The notes below the pieces were generated by a model, which was given only the letters and a program-made list of their open reading frames with translations, searched no databases and was not told the DNA's origin. 48,688 nucleotides of DNA from Paludibacteraceae bacterium (GTDB taxonomy: Bacteria; Bacteroidota; Bacteroidia; Bacteroidales; Paludibacteraceae): assembly GCA_017448985.1 (NCBI GenBank), contig JAFSKL010000001.1, positions 1 through 48,688 of the forward strand, given 5' to 3'. Positions 14,730-22,626 of this stretch are shown here, piece by piece (within the stretch, counting starts at the first letter, position 1; the number at the start of each line of letters is the position of its first letter). Both the position numbers and the translations under genes were made by a program.

Positions 14730-17404
14730 TAGAACAAGTCGAGTTGTGTATCAACGGGTTTCTCGAAGGTCATGGTGACACCTTCGACATCTATCGCTTC
14801 GGGAGTATCCGGAGTTTCTGGAGATTCCTGAGTATCGGGTTCTTCGTCGTCAAACGGTTCTTCCTCGAAATCATCTTCTTGCCCCTCTATGCGGAGGCCG
14901 CTCTCCCCATTACTTTGGGGAGACGCTCCGGGCTCCGGCGTTATGTCTTCGATAGAAGCGACATCCAGCGTAGTAACCCGTTTGCCCTTAGCGCGAGCCG
15001 ATTTCTCATCGATAAAATCGGCCATAAGGATGTCCAACGGATCGCGTTTCTCGTCCATGAATGTGATACGGAATGTAGCCTCAGGGCGGTCAGAGAGAAC
15101 GACGATACGCGAACTCCGGTCATCGCCAAGCATCGATTGCACCTTAGCATTGGCATCGTCGAGGCGGAAGCGCTTGCCGTAGAAATAGTTCTGCTCACCG
15201 TTCCACTGGATAAGCGACCACACTTTGTCGGCATCGAGTTTCTCAATGCGTAAGATGTTATCCTCGAAATGGGCCGTGAGGTCAAACGAGGTGGTGTAAT
15301 AGTCGCCTTCTTTGGTAATGACGAGTATACGGTCCTCGTCCCAGAACTCGCCCAGATAGACACCGTGCTCATCGTAGTTGACGCGGAGCACATCAGCATC
15401 GAACCACACTTTGCGTCCGCCGAGCGTCGAATGGCCTTTCTGCTTGAGAGTGATGGACTTGACATCGAATTTGGTCAGCACATTGCCTCTCGCCGTACGG
15501 GATTTGACCGCCAGTTCAGAGAGGTCCTTGCACACCTCCAGTTTCTTAAGGTGCAAAGCGGGTTTGAGCGACACGCGAATGATCTCCGCTTCGCCATTGG
15601 GATTAGCGGTGAAATAGACAACGCGTGAACCCGGTTTGCCTTGCGTGAGGTCGTACTCTTTATCCTTCGCCACACCGGTGACATTGAAGCGCTTCATAAA
15701 GTAAGTGCCTTTCTTGCCGTCACGGTAAACGACATTATAGACTGTCCGCTCGTCACCACGCTGGAAGACCGCTATATGGAGGATGTCGGTGCCAACGAAC
15801 AGTTTCTCGGCCACCTTCATCACCTTGTATTTGCCGTCCTTGTGGAAGACAATGATATCGTCGATGTCGGAGCAGTCGAACAGGTATTCATCTTTCTTGA
15901 GGCTGGTACCGACGAATCCTTCGGCGCGGTTGATATAGAGTTTCTCGTTGTTCTCGACCACAGCTTTGACATTGATGGCACCGAAGTTACGCACCTCAGT
16001 CCGACGCGGATATGCCTCGCCGTACTTCTTTTTGAGCATCTCGAACCACGCAATCGTATAGTCAGTCAGGTGGTTAAGATTCTTAATACACGCCTTGATT
16101 CTTTTCTCGAGATCCTTCATCAGTTCGTCCGCTTTCTTGGAGTCGAACTTAGTGATACGGATCATGCGGATCTCGAACAGTTTCTCGATATCCTCAGAAC
16201 GCACTTCGCGAATGAGTTGCGGTTTGAACGGCGTGAGCGCCTCATCCACAAAAGCAATCAAATTCTCTTTATCGGGCGCGTTCTCATATCCTTCCTGCTT
16301 ATAGATACGGTTCTCGATGAAGATTTTCTCGAGTGAGGTATAGAAATATTTCTCTTCCAATTCGCCTTTCTCTATTTCCAGTTCCCATTTGAGCAGAGCC
16401 TTGGTGTTGTCGGTGGACAATTGAAGGAGGTTGCTGACAGAGGTGAATATCGGTTTTTTGTTTTCCACCACGCAGCAGTTGGGCGAAATATTCACCTCGC
16501 AATCGGTGAAGGCATAGAGTGCATCGATGGCCTTGTCGGACGACGAACCCGGAGCCAGTTGCACAACGATACGCGCCGAATCGGCCGTGAAATCGTCAAT
16601 CTTGCGGATCTTGATCTTGCCTTTTTGGTTGGCTTTGAGTATGGTCTCAATGATCTTGGAGGTGGTGGTGCCGAACGGTATCTCCGTTATGATCAGCGTC
16701 TTGTTGTCGTCGGCTTTCTGAATACGGGCGCGGATTTTGACAGAACCGCCTCTTTCGCCATCGTTATAACGGGTGACATCAATCACGCCACCGGTAGGAA
16801 AGTCCGGGAAGAGCTGGAACGGTTCGTTGCGCAAGTAGGCCAGCGAAGCATCACATAGTTCGTTGAAGTTATGCGGCAGGATCTTGGAGTTCAGACCTAC
16901 GGCTATACCTTCCACGCCTTGCGCAAGCAGCAACGGGAACTTGACGGGCAAATGAATGGGTTCGCTCTTGCGCCCGTCATAGGACTTCATCCATTCGGTA
17001 GTCTTGGGATTGAAGACGGCTTCCAGCGCAAACTTGGAGAGGCGTGCCTCTATGTAACGAGGTGCCGCAGCTCCGTCACCGGTGAGGATGTTACCCCAGT
17101 TACCCTGGCAGTCAATGAGCAGATCTTTCTGACCGAGTTGAACGAGTGCATCGCCGATGGAAGCATCACCGTGAGGGTGGTACTGCATCGTCTGGCCGAC
17201 GATGTTCGCCACCTTGTTGTACTTGCCGTCGTCCACGGTCTTCATCGCGTGGAGTATGCGGCGTTGTACCGGTTTGAGGCCATCTTCGATGGCAGGCACA
17301 GCACGCTCGAGTATCACATACGAAGCATAGTCCAGGAACCAATCCTGGTACATGCCCGTCAAGTGATACTTCACCGTATCATTGAATCCGCCTTGGGCAG
17401 CCAT
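14729..17404 (-). CDS. parC: DNA topoisomerase IV subunit A
   Basis: 891 aa. Type IIA topoisomerase A subunit: YVILERAVPAIEDGLKPVQR at the N-terminus, QYHPHGDASIGDALVQL, and the active-site tyrosine in AAPRYIEARLS (Y117). The C-terminal part (~500-800) is beta-rich, and the protein ends in an acidic tail (~825-880) and TQLDLF. The partner parE is not in the window. The Bacteroidota ParC-type sequence and the lack of a clear GyrA box (QRRGGKG) favour topoisomerase IV over gyrase. It removes positive supercoils and unlinks daughter chromosomes. It sits 3 nt after the small membrane-protein gene and overlaps maf by one base. Confidence 0.93.
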   Translation of the reverse strand: MAAQGGFNDTVKYHLTGMYQDWFLDYASYVILERAVPAIEDGLKPVQRRILHAMKTVDDGKYNKVANIVGQTMQYHPHGDASIGDALVQLGQKDLLIDCQGNWGNILTGDGAAAPRYIEARLSKFALEAVFNPKTTEWMKSYDGRKSEPIHLPVKFPLLLAQGVEGIAVGLNSKILPHNFNELCDASLAYLRNEPFQLFPDFPTGGVIDVTRYNDGERGGSVKIRARIQKADDNKTLIITEIPFGTTTSKIIETILKANQKGKIKIRKIDDFTADSARIVVQLAPGSSSDKAIDALYAFTDCEVNISPNCCVVENKKPIFTSVSNLLQLSTDNTKALLKWELEIEKGELEEKYFYTSLEKIFIENRIYKQEGYENAPDKENLIAFVDEALTPFKPQLIREVRSEDIEKLFEIRMIRITKFDSKKADELMKDLEKRIKACIKNLNHLTDYTIAWFEMLKKKYGEAYPRRTEVRNFGAINVKAVVENNEKLYINRAEGFVGTSLKKDEYLFDCSDIDDIIVFHKDGKYKVMKVAEKLFVGTDILHIAVFQRGDERTVYNVVYRDGKKGTYFMKRFNVTGVAKDKEYDLTQGKPGSRVVYFTANPNGEAEIIRVSLKPALHLKKLEVCKDLSELAVKSRTARGNVLTKFDVKSITLKQKGHSTLGGRKVWFDADVLRVNYDEHGVYLGEFWDEDRILVITKEGDYYTTSFDLTAHFEDNILRIEKLDADKVWSLIQWNGEQNYFYGKRFRLDDANAKVQSMLGDDRSSRIVVLSDRPEATFRITFMDEKRDPLDILMADFIDEKSARAKGKRVTTLDVASIEDITPEPGASPQSNGESGLRIEGQEDDFEEEPFDDEEPDTQESPETPDTPEAIDVEGVTMTFEKPVDTQLDLF

Positions 17405-17407
17405 TTG

Positions 17408-17575
17408 TTAGTTGCTCTTTTTATTGATGAAGATATAGGCGAGGATACCCGCGAGTTCCAATGCCATACCGGTAATCAGCAACCAGTTCAGCGGCAATGC
17501 AAACTTGTAGATCACAAGGCATACAACGCCCAACAAGAGGAGAATAACTCCTAAAAACTTCTTTAAACTTTCCAT
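17408..17575 (-). CDS. 55-aa membrane protein upstream of parC
   Basis: 55 aa, starting MESLKKFLGVILLLLGVV and ending INKKSN. Two hydrophobic helices (~8-24 and ~31-50) joined by a short loop containing NW, with basic residues at both ends, so both termini are probably cytoplasmic. It is the first gene after the promoter at 17639-17669 and its stop is 3 nt before the parC start, so the two are translationally linked. No family is recognised. The reading frame, position and hydrophobic pattern make it a convincing real gene. Confidence 0.75.
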   Translation of the reverse strand: MESLKKFLGVILLLLGVVCLVIYKFALPLNWLLITGMALELAGILAYIFINKKSN

Positions 17576-17589
17576 ATATAACGCGTTAA

Positions 17590-17631
17590 ATTATTTACCA
17601 TTTGGTCATTTACCATTTACCATTTTTGAAT
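17590..17631. repeat. Period-7 repeat in the leader of the parC operon
   Basis: About five copies of CATTTAC/CATTTGG in the 5' UTR. Confidence 0.85.
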
Positions 17632-17638
17632 TTGGCTG

Positions 17639-17669
17639 CAAAGTTACAAAAAATTTTGCATATATGCAA
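17639..17669 (-). promoter_or_regulatory. Promoter of the 55-aa protein-parC-maf operon
   Basis: TTG (complement of 17667-17669), 20-nt spacer beginning CATATATG, TAACTTTG (complement of 17639-17646). Confidence 0.85.
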
Positions 17670-17693
17670 GATTTTCCTAAAAATTATTAAAAA

Positions 17694-18779
17694 TTATCGC
17701 ACAAAACGGTATATTCCACCGGGAAGGGAGCGAACCAGACCTTGTATTTCCAGGAGCATGAGGTCGGAGGAGACATCGCTGTAGGGCAGTTCCGTTTCCA
17801 TGACAAGCAAGTTGATATGGAGACCATCTTCGGCTTCCTGCAATTTTTGCAGCAGTGTTTGCTGACGCGGGGTAAGGTCATCCAGCAGCAACGGAATCAT
17901 GGACATTTGTCCTTGTCCTTTGTTCCTTGTTCCTTGTTCTTTGTTCGTTTGCCAGTTCATGGCAGCAATGAGGTCATCGGCGTTGCCGATGAGCTGCGCT
18001 TTCTGGTCACGAATCAGATGGTTGCAACCCATGGAAGAAGGGTCTTCAGGTCGTCCCGGGAACGCGAACAGATCACGGCTGTAGTCCGCAGCCATACGCG
18101 CGGTGATAAGACTGCCGCCGCTCTCCCGTGACTCTACCACCACTACTGCATCAGCCAGTCCTGCCACGATACGGTTGCGCTGCACAAAATAGGGAGCTAA
18201 GGGTTCCGTACCGGAAGGAAACTCCGTCAAGATACCGCCGCGCTCGAGAGAAGCTACCGCCTCGGGTCGATGGCGGTATGGATAGATACGATCCAGACCG
18301 TGAGCCGGAATAATAATCGTCGGGATACCACATTGAATAGCCGTTCGATGGGCAGTTATATCTATGCCGTAAGCACCTCCGCTGACGATGGTCACCTGCT
18401 CCAAGCGTTCATGCAGGTCCCGTACCAAGTGTTCAGTCAGTTCCTTGCCCCGCTCCGTAGGCTTGCGAGTGCCGACAACAGAAACGATATGCCCTTCAGA
18501 TGGCCTGATATGCCCCTTACCGTACAAGAGCAGAGGTCTGTCAGGACACTGCCTAAGGCGGTAAGGGTAGTCCTCGTCATTGAGCGTCCATACACGAATG
18601 CCATGAGTCTGAATCCAGTCCCATTCACGCTGTGCCCGCTCCATAGCTTGCGCCATGCCGGGCTCGTCTATATGCCTCCACGCTTCCTCTGCAGTACCGT
18701 AATGCGTCACCAACGAGAGGCTATGCCGCAAACGCGTTGCATAGAGGAAACTGAGGGCAATGTCAAAGCATTTGGTCAT
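17694..18779 (-). CDS. dprA: DNA-processing protein DprA
   Basis: 361 aa. DprA/Smf loads RecA onto single-stranded DNA during transformation and related uptake. The Rossmann-like domain (~85-270) is clear: SVVGTRKPTERGKELTEHL, TIVSGGAYGIDITAHRTAI, GLDRIYPYRH, FPSGTEPLAPYFVQRNRIVA and ESRESGGSLITARMA. A C-terminal winged-helix region follows (~300-361). Between them a heptad repeat is inserted in frame (~277-292, read as QTNKEQGTRNKGQGQ), and the start codon (MTKCF) lies in yet another repeat, so the true N-terminus may have been altered. Third gene of the upp-vanZ-dprA unit, 8 nt after vanZ. Confidence 0.94.
   Translation of the reverse strand: MTKCFDIALSFLYATRLRHSLSLVTHYGTAEEAWRHIDEPGMAQAMERAQREWDWIQTHGIRVWTLNDEDYPYRLRQCPDRPLLLYGKGHIRPSEGHIVSVVGTRKPTERGKELTEHLVRDLHERLEQVTIVSGGAYGIDITAHRTAIQCGIPTIIIPAHGLDRIYPYRHRPEAVASLERGGILTEFPSGTEPLAPYFVQRNRIVAGLADAVVVVESRESGGSLITARMAADYSRDLFAFPGRPEDPSSMGCNHLIRDQKAQLIGNADDLIAAMNWQTNKEQGTRNKGQGQMSMIPLLLDDLTPRQQTLLQKLQEAEDGLHINLLVMETELPYSDVSSDLMLLEIQGLVRSLPGGIYRFVR
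17906..17951. repeat. Period-7 repeat inside dprA
   Basis: Five to six copies of GTTCCTT in tandem, read in frame on the other strand as NKEQGTRNKGQGQ, between the catalytic-like and winged-helix domains. Confidence 0.9.
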
Positions 18780-18809
18780 TTTCGCATTTACTCATTTTCG
18801 CATTTATTT
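18770..18809. repeat. Period-7/15 repeat at the vanZ-dprA junction
   Basis: Units of CATTTTCG/CATTTACT, including a perfect repeat of TCATTTTCGCATTTA. It spans the dprA start codon and the vanZ stop. Confidence 0.8.
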
Positions 18810-19174
18810 CGCAGCAAGCACCAAAGTGCGACCAAGGCGACGCCGATCAGTGCCCCGAGTGCATCGGCATAGAGGTCGGCCATTTCGCCGGAGCGGGTCA
18901 GTGTGCAGAAGCGTTGCAAGATTTCCATGAGCGCACCGTAAGCCGTCTCGGACACACACGCAAGCACATAATGGGATAAGCGCATGTGACTATTGACCAC
19001 GAACGCCGCCATCAGAGCCAGACCTAAGACGGCATACAGAATAAGATGCCAGGTCTTGTCGGTGAGAGCCACCGCTTCGGGCATTTGCGGATTCTCCCAC
19101 AAGCTGACAATAGCAATACCTGCGGCCACGAGAGCCGCAGGTAAGTATGCCATATAGGATTTGCCATTAACCAT
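18788..19174 (-). CDS. VanZ-like membrane protein
   Basis: 128 aa from the upstream ATG, or 121 aa from the ATG at 19153 (MAYLPAALVAAG), which I prefer because the first codons come from a heptad repeat. Three or four transmembrane helices with the VanZ-type pattern DKTWHLILYAVLGLALM and the conserved acidic stretch SGEMADLYADALGALIG. VanZ-like proteins are widespread; only a few are tied to glycopeptide resistance, and most have unknown envelope roles. It lies between upp and dprA with gaps of less than 30 nt. Confidence 0.82.
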   Translation of the reverse strand: MVNGKSYMAYLPAALVAAGIAIVSLWENPQMPEAVALTDKTWHLILYAVLGLALMAAFVVNSHMRLSHYVLACVSETAYGALMEILQRFCTLTRSGEMADLYADALGALIGVALVALWCLLRNKCENE

Positions 19175-19178
19175 TAAC
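19156..19178. repeat. Period-7 repeat at the upp-vanZ junction
   Basis: Three copies of CCATTAA. It supplies upstream ATG codons for the vanZ-like gene. Confidence 0.75.
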
Positions 19179-19180
19179 CA

Positions 19181-19837
19181 TTACATTTTCTCACCGAAAC
19201 AGAGGTCACCGGCATCGCCGAGACCGGGGACGATATACTTCTTCTCGTTGAGCACAGGGTCAATGGCTGCACACCAGAGCGTCACGTCCGGCCGGTCGTT
19301 GAGCGCCTTGCGCAAATAGTCAATGGCTATGGGTGTAGCGATCGTGCAGCATAGATGGGTATGCTGCGGTATACCATGTTTGAGCAGCGCCAGGAAACTG
19401 CTTTCCATCGACATACCCGTGGCCAACATAGGGTCGGCGATGACCAGCGTCTTGCCTTCGAGCGACGGCGCCGCCATATACTCCGCCACGATCTCCAACT
19501 GTCCCGCCTCGTTCACGCGACGGTAGGCACTGAGGAAAGCGTTCTCCGCATGGTCAAAGATATGCAGGAAGCCCTGGTACAGCGGCAGGCCGGCACGCAA
19601 GATGGTAGCGAGCACCAGATTTTCATCCATCGTATGGACATCGGCCAATCCGAGCGGCGTCTGCACTTGGCGCGACTCGTAACGCAGCGCCTTGCTTAGC
19701 TCAATCGCCATCACTTCACCGATACGCTCCACATTCATACGGAAACGCATACTGTCCTTCTGTATTTGCACATCGCGTATCTCGCTCAGGAACTGACCGA
19801 GGACGCTATTCTGTTCGGATAAGTTGATAACTTTCAT
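19181..19837 (-). CDS. upp: Uracil phosphoribosyltransferase
   Basis: 218 aa, usual length. It converts uracil and PRPP to UMP in pyrimidine salvage. MKVINLSEQNSVLGQFLSEI at the N-terminus, ILRAGLPLYQGFL, and the PRPP loop VIADPMLATGMSM are diagnostic; the C-terminus VPGLGDAGDLCFGEKM closes the uracil site. I start it at 19837 because the frame upstream crosses the promoter region. First gene of the upp-vanZ-dprA transcript, from the promoter at 19858-19887 with a 5' UTR of ~15 nt. Confidence 0.96.
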   Translation of the reverse strand: MKVINLSEQNSVLGQFLSEIRDVQIQKDSMRFRMNVERIGEVMAIELSKALRYESRQVQTPLGLADVHTMDENLVLATILRAGLPLYQGFLHIFDHAENAFLSAYRRVNEAGQLEIVAEYMAAPSLEGKTLVIADPMLATGMSMESSFLALLKHGIPQHTHLCCTIATPIAIDYLRKALNDRPDVTLWCAAIDPVLNEKKYIVPGLGDAGDLCFGEKM

Positions 19838-19857
19838 ATAAAATTCATTTTGCGCTG

Positions 19858-19887
19858 CAAATTTACACTTTTTTTTGCATATATCAA
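19858..19887 (-). promoter_or_regulatory. upp promoter
   Basis: TTG (complement of 19885-19887), 19-nt spacer, TAAATTTG (complement of 19858-19865). It overlaps the divergent promoter at 19875-19905. Confidence 0.75.
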
Positions 19888-19905
19888 AATTTTTTAGTAC
19901 TTTTG
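19875..19905 (+). promoter_or_regulatory. Promoter of the DUF5063-exonuclease-phosphatase operon
   Basis: TTG at 19875-19877, 20-nt spacer beginning CATATATC, TACTTTTG at 19898-19905. The -33 box lies within the spacer of the opposing upp promoter. Confidence 0.85.
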
Positions 19906-19927
19906 CACGATTTTTCAGAAAAAAAGC

Positions 19928-20440
19928 ATGAAAAGCTTCATTTATGACGATTCGACTATCGCTTTTGTAACCGCTGCAGCACAAACCTGTCTGCTGATAG
20001 AGAAGTGCAACGAGTACGAGCGGGACGAGTGGCGGGAACAGATCTTGCGCTTGCTTCCGGTGCTCTATCTCCGCACACGGTTGGTGGCCAAAGAGGAGTT
20101 TCTGTCAGACGAAGAACCGCAGCGGTTTGTGACGGAGGAGGATTACAACTACGCGCTCATCGGCATTCGGGAACTGTTGGGCACTGACGACGCGTTTTTG
20201 GATGTGTTCGTGGATCAGGGCATCTATACCGACGAGGTACAAACGGCATATATATCGGAGACGCTTGCGGATATCTATCAGGAACTGAAAGACTTGGCGG
20301 CGGCTTTTCAGACCGGACAAGAGACTGTCATGCACGATGCCGTAGTGGTCTGCCGCGAAGCTTTTGATGCACATTGGGGACAAAAACTACTCGCAGCCAT
20401 GCGGGCGTTACATGCGATATCAGACAACACATATCAGTAA
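19928..20440 (+). CDS. DUF5063-like protein
   Basis: 170 aa, mostly helical and acidic, no signal peptide. The segments MKSFIYDDSTIAFVTAAAQ, LRLLPVLYLRTRLV and TEEDYNYALIGIRELLG resemble DUF5063, a Bacteroidota family of unknown function that is usually encoded directly before a 3'-5' exonuclease, as here. The next gene starts inside its last 29 nt in another frame, so expression is coupled. A function in nucleic-acid metabolism is only guilt by association. Confidence 0.75.
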   Translation: MKSFIYDDSTIAFVTAAAQTCLLIEKCNEYERDEWREQILRLLPVLYLRTRLVAKEEFLSDEEPQRFVTEEDYNYALIGIRELLGTDDAFLDVFVDQGIYTDEVQTAYISETLADIYQELKDLAAAFQTGQETVMHDAVVVCREAFDAHWGQKLLAAMRALHAISDNTYQ

Positions 20441-21287
20441 GGACCTCCTCCAATGGATGCCGGTGACGGCTTTCGAGGGCGAAGTGATCGTGGTGGACCG
20501 TGAGGACATGGTGCCCGAAGCGGTAGCTTATCTGCGCACGCAGCAGAGGTTAGGCGTAGATACCGAGGCCCGACCCAGTTTTCAGAGGGGCATACACTAC
20601 CCTACCGCCCTGGTACAGATAGCGAGCCACGAACGCTGTTTCCTCTTCCGCCTCACGCATATCGGCATGCCGCAAGAATTAGCGGACCTGTTCGCCGATC
20701 CGAACATCTGCAAAGTGGGACTGGCGTTCAAGGACGATATCAACGGCTTGCGCCGGCGACGGGATTTCACACCTGCCAACTGCATCGATGTGCAGAGTAT
20801 GGTAATGCAGTACGGCATCCTGGACCTCGGATTACAGAAGATCTTCGCCATCTGTTTCGGACGGAAGATATCCAAAGCACAGCAACTGACCAATTGGGAG
20901 AACAGCCATCTGACGGCTGAGCAGGCGCGGTATGCAGCTACGGACGCGTGGGCTACCCTGCTCATCTACGAGGACCTGTTGAAGCATGAGACGCTCTCAC
21001 AAGAGGAGGTAGCGACGCTCAAAAGGGAGGAGAAAGAGCGGATGATAGAGCATCAGCAGGAGATTCAGGACCAGCGGCTGCGCGAACAGGGTATCGAGCC
21101 ACCTCCGCACATGACGCTCGAAGAACGCGAGGCCCATCAGGCAGAGAAACGCCGTGAGGCCCGCAAACGCAAAAGGCAGAGACAACAGCAACACAAAGTC
21201 GAAAATTTAAAAGTAAAGATACATGAAAAAACCAAGTCTATTGGCGCTACTGCTCATCGTAGCGGTCGCCGCAAGCGCCCAAGCTAA
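20412..21287 (+). CDS. DEDDy-type 3'-5' exonuclease domain protein with basic tail
   Basis: 291 aa from the ATG at 20412; the frame is open upstream to 20364, but family N-termini favour the internal start (MRYQTTHISKDLLQWMP). Exonuclease motifs of the RNase D/DnaQ superfamily are present: GVDTEARPS (Exo I), GLAFKDDINGL (Exo II) and YAATDAWATL (Exo III, with the Y of the DEDDy class). Cytoplasmic; it degrades DNA or RNA from the 3' end. After ~200 residues a long charged helix rich in Glu, Arg and Gln follows, ending in a very basic tail. The last 65 nt overlap the phosphatase gene in another frame, which is unusual. Confidence 0.88.
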   Translation: MRYQTTHISKDLLQWMPVTAFEGEVIVVDREDMVPEAVAYLRTQQRLGVDTEARPSFQRGIHYPTALVQIASHERCFLFRLTHIGMPQELADLFADPNICKVGLAFKDDINGLRRRRDFTPANCIDVQSMVMQYGILDLGLQKIFAICFGRKISKAQQLTNWENSHLTAEQARYAATDAWATLLIYEDLLKHETLSQEEVATLKREEKERMIEHQQEIQDQRLREQGIEPPPHMTLEEREAHQAEKRREARKRKRQRQQQHKVENLKVKIHEKTKSIGATAHRSGRRKRPS

Positions 21288-22626
21288 GTATGTTTTCTAT
21301 TTCATCGGTGACGGCATGGGTGCCAACCAAGTGTTAGGCGCCGAGATGTACCGTTCTGCCATACAAGGCGAACCACTCGGTCGCGTACAGACGCTGATGA
21401 CCACTTTCCCCTATTCGGGTCACGCGTCGTCCTACTCCGCGAGCAACGGCATCACCGACTCCGCGGCAGCGGGCACCTGTCTCGCTACCGGCTCCAAGAC
21501 CAAGAACGGCATGTTGGGGATGGGTCCCGACAGTACGCGTCTGACGAGTATAGCCGAGACGCTGAAAGCCGAAGGCTGGGGCATCGGTATCATGACTACT
21601 GTCGCCATCGACCATGCTACGCCCGGAGCTTTCTACGGGCATGTAAAGAAACGCAACATGTACTACACCATAGGTGAACAGTTGCCGGAGAGCCGATTCG
21701 ATTTCTTCGGCGGTGCAGGTTTCCACCATCCGCAGGGCAAGCACGACGACAAGCCCGTTAACCTCTACCGTCTTGCCGAGCAGAACGGCTACACGATTGC
21801 TCACGGCTACTTAGAGGCACAACATCTAATGACCAACGACCAAAGACAAACGACCAAAATGATCCTCGTTCAGAAAGACGATGACCAGGGTGCCAAGCAC
21901 GGTGAGAGCTTGCGTTATTCCATTGACCAAGAGGAAGGCGACTTGACGCTGGAGCAGATCGTCAGCACCGCTATCCCTTTCCTCGACCAACGCTATGACC
22001 GTTTCTTCATGATGGTGGAGGGTGGTATGATCGACTATGCCTGCCACGGTGACGATGCCGCTACCGCTTTCGGCGAAGTATGGGATATGGACGCAGCTAT
22101 GCGCGTGGCTTATGACTTCTACCTCGCCCATCCGGACGAGACGCTCATCGTCGTGACGGCCGACCATGAGACGGGCGGTCTGGCGCTCGGTAACAGCGAT
22201 TACACGCTGCATCTCGACCTGCTCCGGAACCAGAAATGTTCTGCATGGGCAGTGAGCGACCATATAGCGCAAGTGTTTGAAGACAACAAGAAACCCACGT
22301 GGAATCAAGTGAAGGACGTGCTCCGCGCGGACCTTGGTTTCTGGGACGAGGTGGAGATCACAGCTGACGAGGAACGGGAACTGAAAACGCTGTTCAAAGC
22401 TTCCTGCAAGAAACGCGCGAACGTGAAGACGCTCTATAAGTCGCTCGAAGAGTTGGGCGATGCAGGTATTGCGCTGCTCAACAGCAAAGCGCACCTCGGC
22501 TGGACGACGCGCGGTCACTCGGCTCACGCTGTGCCTATCTTTGCTATCGGCGCGGGAGCCGAACGCTTCTCCGGCTGGCACGACAACACCGAGATATCAC
22601 CCCTCATCCTCCAAGCGACGAAATAA
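21223..22626 (+). CDS. Alkaline phosphatase, exported
   Basis: 467 aa with a signal peptide (MKKPSLLALLLIVAVAASAQA). Alkaline phosphatase fold: FIGDGMGANQ (first metal site), the nucleophile serine in NGITDSAAAGTCLATG (~90), MVEGGMIDYACHGDD, VTADHETGG and RGHSAHAVP (zinc ligands). It hydrolyses phosphate monoesters in the periplasm. A heptad repeat is inserted in frame at ~204-213 (MTNDQRQTTK), in a surface segment between metal-site motifs. Its stop codon (22624-22626) touches the glmS stop of the opposite strand, with no intergenic base and no terminator visible. Confidence 0.93.
   Translation: MKKPSLLALLLIVAVAASAQAKYVFYFIGDGMGANQVLGAEMYRSAIQGEPLGRVQTLMTTFPYSGHASSYSASNGITDSAAAGTCLATGSKTKNGMLGMGPDSTRLTSIAETLKAEGWGIGIMTTVAIDHATPGAFYGHVKKRNMYYTIGEQLPESRFDFFGGAGFHHPQGKHDDKPVNLYRLAEQNGYTIAHGYLEAQHLMTNDQRQTTKMILVQKDDDQGAKHGESLRYSIDQEEGDLTLEQIVSTAIPFLDQRYDRFFMMVEGGMIDYACHGDDAATAFGEVWDMDAAMRVAYDFYLAHPDETLIVVTADHETGGLALGNSDYTLHLDLLRNQKCSAWAVSDHIAQVFEDNKKPTWNQVKDVLRADLGFWDEVEITADEERELKTLFKASCKKRANVKTLYKSLEELGDAGIALLNSKAHLGWTTRGHSAHAVPIFAIGAGAERFSGWHDNTEISPLILQATK
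21829..21860. repeat. Period-7 repeat inside the alkaline phosphatase gene
   Basis: Four copies of an AACGACC-like unit in tandem (AATGACC, AACGACC, AAAGACA, AACGACC), read in frame as MTNDQRQTTK. Confidence 0.88.
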
